Shown here: piece after piece, positions 1 to 9,104 of the stretch
Numbering within the stretch: the first letter of the stretch is position 1
How the letters are laid out: every line of letters starts with the position of its first letter
NCBI GenBank assembly: GCA_966211455.1
Contig: CBIHNI010000001.1
Coordinates: forward strand, 364,228 to 428,227
Reading direction: 5' to 3'
Length of the DNA: 64,000 bases
DNA from: 21-14-0-10-47-8 sp966211455
GTDB lineage: Bacteria; Bdellovibrionota; Bdellovibrionia; Bdellovibrionales; Bdellovibrionaceae
Notes under the pieces: generated by a model
Told to the model about the DNA's origin: nothing
The model's database searches: none
The model's input: the letters and a program-made list of their open reading frames with translations, nothing else
Made by a program: the position numbers and the translations under genes

Positions 1-2
1 AT

Positions 3-896
3 GCGACATTTCCGCCGACCCTAAAGAAGGCAGGGTGGAGTGCGAAAAGCGAAAACACCTACGGCGTGTATTCGCAGTATGAATATTCAGGTTGGGCCGA
101 TTACTTACCTATCGCGGGTATTCGCTATGATACGAATTCCAATTATGGCAGTGCGGTCAGTCCGCGGGTGGCCTTGGCTTATTTAGCCAATGAGAATACG
201 ACATTCTATGCTTCGGTTGGCAGCGGTTTCCGCGCCCCAGTTTTTAACGAAACAGAAATTCAAGGATTCGGGAAGGTTGGAAATTCAAACTTAAAGCCCG
301 AGACGACGATCACCTACGAAGTCGGCATGAAGTCCGTTCATAGGGTCACTCAGAACACCATTTCATTTTTTAAAGAAGAGATTTCCAAGAAGATCAGTCT
401 AGAGCCTGTTCCGTCGAGCAACCTCAGCACTTACACGAATGCCGGTGGGGCCTCGATTGCAGGTGTCGAAATAGACGGAGCTTACAAGCCTGTTTCGAAT
501 CTCCGAATTTTTTATAACACAACGTTGCTGCGAACTGAGACGGGGAACCACCAGCGCATTGATCGAGTGGCCGAACAAAAATACGTCTTAGGAGCCGGTT
601 GGATATTAAATAAATGGACGTTCGACCTCGCGGTCATCCATGAATCGGAAATGTTCTTCTATAACTCTAACGCCGCGATCCCGTCGGATTCGCAGGGGCG
701 ATTTTTCCTTCCAAGTATCACGACGGCGGACTTTCAGGTGAAGCGGCAAATTTCGCCGAAGACATTCGGAACTTTTTATATCAACAATCTCACAGATCAA
801 ACATACAAAGAAGTTTTCTCGCCTTTTGTAAATCAAGATGGACTTTATCGTCCTGGCCGGAGCTTCGGAGTAAAACTGACTTCACAGTTCGAGTGA
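3..896 (+). CDS. TonB-dependent outer-membrane receptor, C-terminal part
   Basis: The reading frame is open from the window edge, so the start, signal peptide and plug domain lie upstream; about 297 residues remain. What is visible is beta-barrel: alternating hydrophobic strands with many aromatic residues. It carries the FRAPVFNE block and the NSNLKPE motif followed by TYEVG, which are typical of the BtuB/siderophore receptor family. The protein ends in a strand closing with Phe-Glu, as outer-membrane barrels do. Family role: TonB-energised uptake of a scarce ligand such as an iron chelate or cobalamin across the outer membrane. The ligand cannot be told from this fragment. A likely terminator follows directly. 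Confidence 0.85.
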   Translation, partial: ATFPPTLKKAGWSAKSENTYGVYSQYEYSGWADYLPIAGIRYDTNSNYGSAVSPRVALAYLANENTTFYASVGSGFRAPVFNETEIQGFGKVGNSNLKPETTITYEVGMKSVHRVTQNTISFFKEEISKKISLEPVPSSNLSTYTNAGGASIAGVEIDGAYKPVSNLRIFYNTTLLRTETGNHQRIDRVAEQKYVLGAGWILNKWTFDLAVIHESEMFFYNSNAAIPSDSQGRFFLPSITTADFQVKRQISPKTFGTFYINNLTDQTYKEVFSPFVNQDGLYRPGRSFGVKLTSQFE

Positions 897-926
897 GTAT
901 TTGCTAACAAAGCAATTTGCTAGAAT

Positions 927-962
927 TCGCCATATCTAGGCGACAATTGTGGCGATTTTTTT
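927..962 (+). terminator. candidate intrinsic terminator after the TonB receptor
   Basis: A 6-bp stem (TCGCCA at 927-932, TGGCGA at 950-955) is followed at once by seven T residues (956-962). It lies 31 bases after the receptor stop codon. The loop is long (17 bases), so the strength is uncertain. Confidence 0.5.
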
Positions 963-1023
963 GATTTGCTTGTCAAATTTTGTGAAGTGTTCGCGAAACG
1001 CCTCAGTCTGGCGCAAGTTTTCT

Positions 1024-1051
1024 TCAGATAGACAAAGAAATAGACCGATAA
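1024..1051 (+). promoter_or_regulatory. candidate sigma-28 (FliA-type) promoter of the first RCC1 lipoprotein gene
   Basis: A CCGATAA element (1045-1051) lies 12 bases before the ATG at 1064. TCAG is found 17 bases upstream of it (1024-1027). The same geometry, TCAA-N17-CCGATA, occurs before the second RCC1 gene and before the chemotaxis receptor at 12368. The -35 half is weaker here than in those two. Confidence 0.4.
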
Positions 1052-1063
1052 GTTAGCACTATT

Positions 1064-4000
1064 ATGAAGACGAAAGCTCTTGTCGGCTTGGCCAGCTTCG
1101 TACTTGCGGCGTTAAGCACTGGCTGTGGAAAAACGATCGAAGATTATGTGACCTTGGGAAAGGACGACAACCCTTTAGCGTCATCGCCTTCTGTCACCTC
1201 AACAACGACCACCACCACATCTACAACCAGACCGACCACAAATACACCCACCACAACAACCACGACCAAAACAACACCAACGACAACAACAACACCGACG
1301 ACAACAACAACACCGACGACTGTGCCAATGGCGACCGCGACGATTTCTGCTGCAAGCGATTCGCAGCTGGTTTCGGGACCATTTCAGGTGACTGTGACTT
1401 TTTCGGAAGCGGTGTCGGCTTTCGCGCTTTCGAATTTTTCGATCACCAATGGCACAGCGGGATCTTTAAGCGGTGGACCGACGGTCTGGACCGCGACGGT
1501 GACGCCGACGGCAGCGGCTTCGGGGGTTTTTGATGGGGCCGTGCAAATCGGATTGAATGTAACGGGTCTTAGCGCAGATTCGGGGCACGCCGTGCAAAAT
1601 CCGACGGCGCAAACCGTGTATTATGATCTGACACCGGCAACTTTGACATTGTCGAATTATCAAAAAATTCTAACGGCGGGACCTATCAGCAGCGATGTCA
1701 CGGTCAGCATTTCAGCGGCAAAGCCTTATCCCGTGGTGGTTGGGTATGATGTGTATGGTAACGTCACATTCGGAAGCGATCACGATCTTTCGAATATCGG
1801 CACGATCACAATTCCCGCCAATGTGACATCGGTGACGAAAAGCATTTCCATCACGGGGGCTTCGCTTCCTTCGGTGAAAACTTTGGGAATTCAACTGTCA
1901 AAAGCAAATCCACTTTTCAGTTTTGGCAGCAACATCGTCTCCAATCAGTATCTTTATGCCAGCAGCATTCCACGCTATACGTCAGTCTCAAGTTCGACGA
2001 TTGCGACTCACGCTTGTGCGATCCGATCGACGGGTGATTTGTACTGTTGGGGGACCAATACCAACGGGCAATTGGGAACGGGCGATACCGTAGACCGGGG
2101 TGCGCAGACATGGATCGGATCCGGATTTTCAAAAGTCGGAAACGGATACATTCACACCTGTGCTTTGAAAGCGAACGGTGAGATCTACTGTTGGGGAAAC
2201 AACGCCAATGGACAAGTCGGGGATGGCAGCACCACTCAAAGAACTTCGGCGGTGCAGGTGGATGCCGGTGTTTCGACATTTATCGATTTATCTGTCGGAA
2301 CCTATCACGTTTGCGGGATCACAAACACCAATGCTCTTAGGTGCTGGGGGGCAAATAACACGGGTCAAATCGGAGACAACTCGACGACGAACAGGCCTTC
2401 TCCGGTCACCGTTGATGCCGGAACGGGATACGCCTACATCGCCGCTGGTGCAACGAACACCTGTGGGATTACGACTTTAGGTGCTTTGAAGTGCTGGGGC
2501 AAAAATTCGGTCGGTGCGGTTGGTAACGGTGCTTCAGGCGCAGACGTTTTGGTGCCGACGGGGATTGATGTGGGAACGACCTACTCGCGCGTTTCGGTCG
2601 GACAAAGGCAAGGGATCGGAATCACCACCACGGGAGTTCTGAAAGGCTGGGGCACGGAAGCGTACTCGGAGCTGGGATTGTCAGGCGCGACTCAGCTGAC
2701 ACCGCTTTCGCTGGATGCGGGGACGACTTATAGCGAGGTCAGTGCGACCGGAAGTTCAGGCTCGGGCTGGTCTTGCGGGATCACGACAGGTGGCGTTTTA
2801 AAATGTGTCGACACTTTAACGAAGGCAAGTTGGGTGGTCGTCGATAACTCGGACTATTACCGCCAGCTTTCGATCAATACCGGTTACAACATTTGCGCTT
2901 TGTTTGATGTCGATGCCGGGTCACCAGGATTAAAATGCAAAGGATCTCAGCTGTTGCCGCTGCGAATTTCAGCAAGCCCTGCCGTGAATGATGACAAGCA
3001 CGTGATTGCATCTTTATCCCCGGCCATGAATCAAAAGCTTTGCCGCGTGACGAGTGGCGGTCTTTTAAGATGCACGGGCGGCAGCACCAATATCAGCGCC
3101 GTCACTGTCGATTCGTTGGTGACATACTCGAAAGTTTCAGAAGGCTACGATGCCACCTGTGCCATCACCGGCGCCGGTGTCTTGAAATGTTGGGGGGCCA
3201 ATGCATCGGGCGCCGTTGGTGACGGCACTACGACGACCGTGACATCACCGAAAGTCATCGATGCAGGCGTCAGCTATATCGATGTTTCGGTTGGCTATCA
3301 GCACACGTGTGGCGTGACTTCGACTTTCGATTTGAAGTGTTGGGGCGCGAATGGCTCCGGTCAGCTGGGCGACAACTCGACGACCCAGCGATTAAGCCCG
3401 GTGGTGATCACGGCGGGGACTCAGTACGTGAAGGTCCGTGCGGGCTACAAATACACCTGCGCCATTGGGCAAACCGCGGTTCCATCCAATCCACTTTACT
3501 GCTGGGGGATGAATTTCAGCGGACAAGTGGGAGACAACTCGATCGTTCAAAGAAACGTTCCCACCTTAATCAATGCGGGAACTTCTTATTCTGAAGTGGC
3601 CGTCGGTGGTGCGCCACCGCCACTGTTCCCGACTGAAAGTGTTCACACCTGCGGTATTACGACTGGCGGTGCTTTGCAGTGTTGGGGTGCGAATAACATG
3701 GGGCAGTTGGGTGATGGAACAACAGGAAGTCATCTGACTCCGTTTGCAATCGACAATACCAATACCTATAAAGCGGTTTCGGTCTCGCCTTACCTGTCTG
3801 GATTTGGCGGCACTGTTGGAGGTGCAACCTGTGCGGTGCTTGCCACTGGAAGTATGGAATTGCGATGTTGGGGTCGAAACGTCAATTCGTTTTTAGGTGA
3901 TGGGACGACAACGCAACGACTGACACCAACGACAATCGATTCTGGCGTCGCCTATCAATCGGTGACTTTGGGTGGAGCTTCAGGATGTGGTTTGACCGCG

Positions 4001-4078
4001 GCTGGTGTTCTGAAATGCTGGGGCCCCGTGATCGAGACGCGGCAGAACCGCAGCGTCTTTACGATCATTGATAACTAG
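1064..4078 (+). CDS. RCC1-repeat lipoprotein A
   Basis: This is a 1004-residue lipoprotein. A signal peptide ends at Cys21 (lipobox-like LSTGC). A Thr-rich low-complexity linker follows (about residues 40-88), then an Ig-like region (about 90-190), a second beta-sandwich region (about 190-300) and, from about residue 315, 14 RCC1-type repeats. The repeats read as Cys-Ala/Gly-Ile-Thr ... Leu-Lys-Cys-Trp-Gly ... Gly-Gln-Leu-Gly-Asp. Fourteen blades fit two seven-bladed propellers. Most blades carry a Cys pair about 9 residues apart, likely a disulfide outside the cytoplasm. Blade 5 lacks both Cys, and blades 6-8 lose the CWG core. RCC1 propellers are usually interaction platforms; no specific partner is evident. 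A paralogue lies directly downstream. Confidence 0.85.
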   Translation: MKTKALVGLASFVLAALSTGCGKTIEDYVTLGKDDNPLASSPSVTSTTTTTTSTTRPTTNTPTTTTTTKTTPTTTTTPTTTTTPTTVPMATATISAASDSQLVSGPFQVTVTFSEAVSAFALSNFSITNGTAGSLSGGPTVWTATVTPTAAASGVFDGAVQIGLNVTGLSADSGHAVQNPTAQTVYYDLTPATLTLSNYQKILTAGPISSDVTVSISAAKPYPVVVGYDVYGNVTFGSDHDLSNIGTITIPANVTSVTKSISITGASLPSVKTLGIQLSKANPLFSFGSNIVSNQYLYASSIPRYTSVSSSTIATHACAIRSTGDLYCWGTNTNGQLGTGDTVDRGAQTWIGSGFSKVGNGYIHTCALKANGEIYCWGNNANGQVGDGSTTQRTSAVQVDAGVSTFIDLSVGTYHVCGITNTNALRCWGANNTGQIGDNSTTNRPSPVTVDAGTGYAYIAAGATNTCGITTLGALKCWGKNSVGAVGNGASGADVLVPTGIDVGTTYSRVSVGQRQGIGITTTGVLKGWGTEAYSELGLSGATQLTPLSLDAGTTYSEVSATGSSGSGWSCGITTGGVLKCVDTLTKASWVVVDNSDYYRQLSINTGYNICALFDVDAGSPGLKCKGSQLLPLRISASPAVNDDKHVIASLSPAMNQKLCRVTSGGLLRCTGGSTNISAVTVDSLVTYSKVSEGYDATCAITGAGVLKCWGANASGAVGDGTTTTVTSPKVIDAGVSYIDVSVGYQHTCGVTSTFDLKCWGANGSGQLGDNSTTQRLSPVVITAGTQYVKVRAGYKYTCAIGQTAVPSNPLYCWGMNFSGQVGDNSIVQRNVPTLINAGTSYSEVAVGGAPPPLFPTESVHTCGITTGGALQCWGANNMGQLGDGTTGSHLTPFAIDNTNTYKAVSVSPYLSGFGGTVGGATCAVLATGSMELRCWGRNVNSFLGDGTTTQRLTPTTIDSGVAYQSVTLGGASGCGLTAAGVLKCWGPVIETRQNRSVFTIIDN

Positions 4079-4180
4079 AAGCTAACCTATAAATACAAAC
4101 TCCGCATTGCTACGTCGTCGACGTACTAGCGTACGCCTTCCTCCTTGCGCCTTGATTTGTATTTATGGGATAGCTTCTAG
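4075..4180. repeat. long imperfect inverted repeat (REP/MITE-like or terminator element)
   Basis: Arms of 25 bases (4075-4099 and 4156-4180) match at 23 positions and enclose a 56-base spacer rich in CGTCGACGTAC-type sequence. The left arm contains the stop codon of the upstream RCC1 gene. The right arm is not followed by a clean T tract. The length, terminal symmetry and structured centre look more like a dispersed palindromic repeat than a simple terminator. I see no second copy in this window. Confidence 0.6.
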
Positions 4181-4210
4181 GGTCGCTCGTCTCGAATCGA
4201 GACTGATTTT

Positions 4211-4238
4211 TCAACTTTTCTTCAAATTTTGCCGATAA
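4211..4238 (+). promoter_or_regulatory. candidate sigma-28 (FliA-type) promoter of the second RCC1 lipoprotein gene
   Basis: TCAACTTT (4211-4218), a 12-base spacer and GCCGATAA (4231-4238) closely match the flagellar sigma factor consensus (TAAAGTTT or TCAAGTTT, N11-12, GCCGATAA). The ATG is 12 bases further on. This is the best of the three sites found. Confidence 0.6.
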
Positions 4239-4250
4239 GTCTTAACACGT

Positions 4251-7091
4251 ATGTTGAAACTAGATGCGGTACGTTTATTCGGAGTCATCTGCTGGGCCAG
4301 CCTTTGTGTTGGTTGTGGCAAGACTATTGAAGAGTACGTCACGCTATCAAAGCCATCATCACGGCTCAGCTCAGAGGCCACTTCGGTAATTTCAGCGACA
4401 AGTTATTCACAGCTTGTGACGGGAGCCTTCCCGGTTTCGGTGACCTTTTCGGAACCGGTGTCGGCCTTTTCTTTGGCGAATTTCAATATTACAAATGGCG
4501 TGGCCTCGTCTTTAAGTGGGGGACCTTTGGTTTACACGGCAACGGTGACGCCGACATCTCCGGGGCAAATCGATATTGGATTGAGTGTCGTAGGACTGAT
4601 AGCCGATTCGAAAAAACCAGCGGAAGCGCCGACGGTGCAAACGGTTTATTATGATCTAACGCCAGCCACGATCAGTATCAAAGGATCCGACATGCAAAAA
4701 GTCATCGCGGCCGGCGCTGTGTCTGGAGACTTCACCGTTCAACTTTCGACGGCGAAACCTTATCCGGTCGAGGTTTCATACGACATGTATGGTGATGCCA
4801 CAACGGGCGTGGAACATGACCTGGCGGCAACAGGTACAATCACAATTCCCGCAAATACCACATCGGTGACGAAGAGCTATTCATTCTTGGTGGGATCGGT
4901 GGCAAGCCGAAAATATGTGGGTGTTCAGCTGACCAAGGCGCATCCGCTTTTCAATATCGGTGCGAACGCGTTTTCAACCCAATGGTTGCAATTGCCACAA
5001 ATGGTTTCTTATCAAAGCGTTTCCATCTCGCATACCTCCATACATCATTGTGCGATTCGATCGAATGATCTTTACTGCTGGGGATTTGCCATTAACGGAC
5101 AGATGGGAACGGGATTCGCTGGTAACGAATACGCTGTGCCGACTTTGATTACGACTGGTTACGCAAAGGTCGAAGTTGGAGGCCTTCACACCTGCGGTAT
5201 CAAGACGAACGGAGCTTTGTACTGCTGGGGTGACAACACCAGCAGTAAAGTTGGAGACGGTTCAACGACCCAGCGAAATTCGCCGACAGCAATCGATGTC
5301 GGGACAGTCTATGTGGATTTGTCAGTGGGTTTGAACCATGCCTGCGGAATCACGGATACGGGTGTACTGAAGTGTTGGGGCCACAGTGGTGGCGGACAAG
5401 CGGGTACCGGCTCGACAACGACCGTGACCACGCCAACTGTGGTTGATGCCGGCGTTACTTATAGAAAAGTGGCGGCTGGTGGTCAGAATACCTGCGGGAT
5501 CACAACGGCGGGTGCCATGAAGTGTTGGGGCGAAGGAAATAGCGGTGCTAACGGTGACGGAACCCAGTTTACAGATCGCCCCACGCCTGTCGCCATTGAT
5601 CCGACCGAAACCTACAGCGAAGTTTCGATTGGATGGCGTCACGTTTTGGCCGTGACCACTTCGGGTGTGTTAAAAGGCTGGGGAACCGTTTCCGCATATG
5701 ATGAGCTTGGTTTGAATGATGGTCTGGATAAACTGTCGCCAGTTGTTGTCGATGCCGGAACTACTTATTCAAAAGTCGCTGCTTCCGGATCTTCGGGTTC
5801 TGGTCATTCTTGCGGGATTACGACCGGTGGGGTGCTGAAGTGCCGAGTTATGGGCGCGGGCTTTCAGGTCGTTGATGCCGACAATTCGAATTATACGGAT
5901 TTAAGTTTGAATTCCGATGGCAGCATCTGCGCTTTGGCGAATTATGGAGCTGGCGGAGACCTGATGAAGTGCATTGGGGATCCATTTCCGAAAAAGAATC
6001 CCAAAGTCTTCACGGCCTATGACACGGCCGAAACGATCTCGTCAGTTTCACCCAGCTACAATGGCAAATTGTGCCGTATCACCACGACAGGTGCGATGAG
6101 ATGCACAGGGGACTCTTCGGTGGCTCCGGTCATCTTCGATATGTTAAATCAATATGTGCAAGTTGCAAACGGAGCGCAAGCGACCTGCGGTCTCATGACG
6201 ACAGGCGAACTGAAGTGTTGGGGCGCCAACACCAACGGCGCTGTCGGAAACGGTTCAACCACCGCAGTGACAAGTCCGACGGTTATTGATTCGGGTGTCA
6301 CTTATGCCGAGGTTTCTGGCGGCGTCAGCCACACTTGCGGAATCACGACGGCGGGTGTTTTGAAATGTTGGGGCGATAACAGCTCAGGGCAATTGGGCGA
6401 TGGGTCCACCACGCAGCGGCCATTACCAACCGTGATCAATGCCGGAACTTCGTATTCGCAAGTCAGCGCTGGATTCAATTACACCTGCGCCATCACCGCC
6501 ACGGGTTCGATCCTGCACTGCTGGGGAGCAAATGGCTTCGGACAATTGGGCGATGCCTCCACCACGCAAAGAACATCGCCAACCGTGATCGATTCGGGAA
6601 CGGCTTACTCGTTCATTCGTGCCGCTGGTGCGACTCCAATAACCGGAACCACCGCTAGACCGCATACGTGCGCCATTACGACAGCTGGTGTCCTGAAATG
6701 CTGGGGATACAATTTTATGAGTCAGGTGGGAGATGGCACCACCACACAGCAAACATCACCCGTTGTGATCGATACGGGTGTGACTTACAAAGCTGTCGGA
6801 GTTTCCGCACTGCAATTTAATGGCAGTTTCTACGGTGGCTCGAGCTGTGCGATCACGACCGCAGGTGTATTAAAATGTTGGGGAGGCAGCAGCTATCGCG
6901 AAGACGGACGAGGCAATGCCGTTCTGAACGCATCCACCCCGACCGTCGTGGATGCCGGTGTGAGCTATACTTCTTTGAGCATGGGAACGCAGATCACTTG
7001 CGGAGTCACGACTGCCGGGGTTTTGAAGTGTTCAGGGCTGTTGCTTGAGAATTATGAAGATCCAACCAAGCTGAATCTGGTGAATTATTAG
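4251..7091 (+). CDS. RCC1-repeat lipoprotein B
   Basis: This 946-residue paralogue of the preceding gene product keeps the same order: a signal peptide ending at Cys22, the shared GCGKTIE-YVTL start of the mature protein, an Ig-like region, a second beta-sandwich, then 14 RCC1-type repeats from about residue 270. It lacks the Thr-rich linker. As in protein A, blade 5 has no Cys pair and reads LKGWG, and blades 6-8 are degenerate, so the 14-blade layout predates the duplication. It is probably anchored in the outer membrane by its lipid, although sorting cannot be read from sequence. It is convergent with the next gene, only 2 bases apart. The function is unknown. Confidence 0.85.
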   Translation: MLKLDAVRLFGVICWASLCVGCGKTIEEYVTLSKPSSRLSSEATSVISATSYSQLVTGAFPVSVTFSEPVSAFSLANFNITNGVASSLSGGPLVYTATVTPTSPGQIDIGLSVVGLIADSKKPAEAPTVQTVYYDLTPATISIKGSDMQKVIAAGAVSGDFTVQLSTAKPYPVEVSYDMYGDATTGVEHDLAATGTITIPANTTSVTKSYSFLVGSVASRKYVGVQLTKAHPLFNIGANAFSTQWLQLPQMVSYQSVSISHTSIHHCAIRSNDLYCWGFAINGQMGTGFAGNEYAVPTLITTGYAKVEVGGLHTCGIKTNGALYCWGDNTSSKVGDGSTTQRNSPTAIDVGTVYVDLSVGLNHACGITDTGVLKCWGHSGGGQAGTGSTTTVTTPTVVDAGVTYRKVAAGGQNTCGITTAGAMKCWGEGNSGANGDGTQFTDRPTPVAIDPTETYSEVSIGWRHVLAVTTSGVLKGWGTVSAYDELGLNDGLDKLSPVVVDAGTTYSKVAASGSSGSGHSCGITTGGVLKCRVMGAGFQVVDADNSNYTDLSLNSDGSICALANYGAGGDLMKCIGDPFPKKNPKVFTAYDTAETISSVSPSYNGKLCRITTTGAMRCTGDSSVAPVIFDMLNQYVQVANGAQATCGLMTTGELKCWGANTNGAVGNGSTTAVTSPTVIDSGVTYAEVSGGVSHTCGITTAGVLKCWGDNSSGQLGDGSTTQRPLPTVINAGTSYSQVSAGFNYTCAITATGSILHCWGANGFGQLGDASTTQRTSPTVIDSGTAYSFIRAAGATPITGTTARPHTCAITTAGVLKCWGYNFMSQVGDGTTTQQTSPVVIDTGVTYKAVGVSALQFNGSFYGGSSCAITTAGVLKCWGGSSYREDGRGNAVLNASTPTVVDAGVSYTSLSMGTQITCGVTTAGVLKCSGLLLENYEDPTKLNLVNY

Positions 7092-7093
7092 TT

Positions 7094-8290
7094 CTAGTAA
7101 GTAAAGCTTGATGACAGCACGATATCCAATCGATTCATGGTCCACGAATTTTCTGACGTCTGCGCGTCTCTTTGATAGCTTTTCGAGGTGATTTGTCCGA
7201 ACGAAATTCCGCTGCCGATTTCCGCAGCCTTGTATTTTCGAAGAAGGCCGATTGAAGCCATTGGACTTTCCATTTTTTGCTGACCTTCGGTTTCGTTGAC
7301 AGACTGGGTCCAGCGTCCGCCGCCAACAAGGGAAAGCTTCTGGGAAATTTGCAGCTGACCGTAACCGCCAACCGAGATGGTGGGGGCGACATTGAGATCT
7401 GATTTCAGACCGCCATAGCTTTCGGTGCCAGCGTTGATCCATTGAAAATCGAATCCGAAGGAATTTTGTCCGGTCAAAAGAAATTCGGCCCCGCCCGCGA
7501 ACCCAAAACCGCCCGAGGTGCGATAGTTTCCGTCCTTCGAAAACTCGTCAAAGGATCCGCTGGTCGCCGAGCGGGTGATTTCACTGCGCGTTTTTCCCCA
7601 GGTCGATATTCCTTCAGGTTTGATCGCCAACGAATATCGGGCACCGGTGCCTTCATAGGTGATTCCGGCCATGCTGATAATTCTTCTTTCGATCGAAAGC
7701 TCATCTTGAAACTGGGTGATGTACTGTCCGCCTTGAAGATATTTAACGAAGCCTGATTCCTTCTGCTCGGATTGGTTGAAACCCACCGAGACCCCCCAGC
7801 TGAGAGAGCCTGATTTTCCGGCCAAATAAGTCCCCACCAGCAATTGTGAATCGCGATTGGAAGTCTGAATCGTTCCTTTGGATCCACCGGCGGGAGTGTA
7901 AGAGTAGCTTCGCTCTTGATTGACGTTTGAAATGGCACCCCACATCCCGTAACTGAGATTGTCTTGATGAGCGGATTGCGAAAAAATTGAAAGTCCGGGA
8001 CCCGTTTGGACTTCGGAACCTTGCAGATCTTGATAAGTGCCCGAGCCATCGCTGACCTTGGTTTGTGCGGCATAGAAGCTGGTCGAAGCAAAGGATTCGG
8101 CCAAAGCATCTTTACTTTCGCAATGAAGGCCAGCCGGATTTTTTAAAAACTGTCCGGCGCTGCAAAGGTTTGTCAAACCACCATTGGCCTGCATGGCTTC
8201 GCGGTGGCCTGTCGATATCAAAGTCGTGATAGCAAAGCAGGGCAGACCGAACAAAGATAGGATCAAAAAAAGGAAATTATTATTTTTCAT
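7094..8290 (-). CDS. predicted outer-membrane beta-barrel protein
   Basis: This 398-residue protein starts with a clear signal peptide (MKNNNFLFLILSLFG, cleaved near Cys-Phe-Ala). The open frame runs 25 codons further upstream, but only the chosen Met gives a signal sequence. The rest is Gly-, Ser- and aromatic-rich with alternating strand patterns. It ends in SSSFTY, a typical aromatic barrel terminus. The start overlaps the end of the upstream lipoprotein gene by 11 bases, so the two are probably translated together. No family was recognised; a porin-like or structural barrel role is inferred from form only. Confidence 0.7.
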   Translation of the reverse strand: MKNNNFLFLILSLFGLPCFAITTLISTGHREAMQANGGLTNLCSAGQFLKNPAGLHCESKDALAESFASTSFYAAQTKVSDGSGTYQDLQGSEVQTGPGLSIFSQSAHQDNLSYGMWGAISNVNQERSYSYTPAGGSKGTIQTSNRDSQLLVGTYLAGKSGSLSWGVSVGFNQSEQKESGFVKYLQGGQYITQFQDELSIERRIISMAGITYEGTGARYSLAIKPEGISTWGKTRSEITRSATSGSFDEFSKDGNYRTSGGFGFAGGAEFLLTGQNSFGFDFQWINAGTESYGGLKSDLNVAPTISVGGYGQLQISQKLSLVGGGRWTQSVNETEGQQKMESPMASIGLLRKYKAAEIGSGISFGQITSKSYQRDAQTSENSWTMNRLDIVLSSSFTY

Positions 8291-8948
8291 TGCTGCTAGC
8301 GAAGCTTGTTTTTTCGGTGCCAGCAAAAGCACCGAGCTCCTTGCTCCAATCAAATTTGGGTTCATTTGCCGGCAGGACTTCTTTGACCGCTTGGTAGCTT
8401 AGCAGTTTGATGCCGGTTTCAGATTTCGTTCCCAGCACCAAAAGGGCATGGCCATACTTTGAAATATTCGCATCAAGCTGAACATTTTGATCCGGAAAAG
8501 ATTTGATCATCAACTGGAAGTCGCCCGTACTTTTATCCAAGCGAACATAGAAAGAGAGCTGACCAGTTTTAAGTGTGACGACCATCGGTGTGGTGTCGCT
8601 GCGATTGGCTTCCAGATCGAAGCCGAACTTTTGATCATTGGCGTCCACGTTCAAAACCAGATCGACGGATTTGTCTTTGCCAAGTTCCAGACTGATTTCG
8701 GTCAGAACCAGGCGTTCGCCACCGTCGATTTTGGTGACGCCATCGGCTTCAAGTTTGTTTAAAAATGATGTCAGAAAAAACTGAAGTTTGCCTTCTTGTT
8801 CGGGCGCAATTGAAAGCCAGGACAATAAAATCTGTCCTTGCTGCGAATTGTTCACTTTGATTCGGGTGTCGGGACGATCGACTTTGCTGCAGGCTGCGCC
8901 TACAAAAATGGAAATCCCAAATGACATCAACAGCATCCACTTTGTCAT
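8280..8948 (-). CDS. hypothetical lipoprotein
   Basis: The product has 222 residues. Its signal peptide ends in VGAAC, with Cys20 as the lipidation site. The mature part is a mixed beta-rich chain with no motif that I recognise. It is first in a two-gene unit with the overlapping outer-membrane barrel gene, so the lipoprotein may assist or cap that barrel (inference). The other end of this region faces the divergent phosphatase gene. Confidence 0.65.
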   Translation of the reverse strand: MTKWMLLMSFGISIFVGAACSKVDRPDTRIKVNNSQQGQILLSWLSIAPEQEGKLQFFLTSFLNKLEADGVTKIDGGERLVLTEISLELGKDKSVDLVLNVDANDQKFGFDLEANRSDTTPMVVTLKTGQLSFYVRLDKSTGDFQLMIKSFPDQNVQLDANISKYGHALLVLGTKSETGIKLLSYQAVKEVLPANEPKFDWSKELGAFAGTEKTSFASSNEK

Positions 8949-9104
8949 GCAGCCCGGAAATTTAACATTTTGGCAGGAAACGAGAAAGAATGTCCCAAGC
9001 CCAGGAAAGTTTTTTTAGGCTTGTCGAAAAGTTCGTCGCCCATAGAACACCGCGAACTATATCGTGTTGCTTCTGACTTGAAAGGGCCATTACATTCTGG
9101 AGCC

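Noticed and set aside
7474..8109. A 211-codon minus-strand frame inside the outer-membrane barrel gene
   Set aside because: It overlaps the real barrel frame on the same strand, which has a signal peptide and barrel terminus; this frame has neither.
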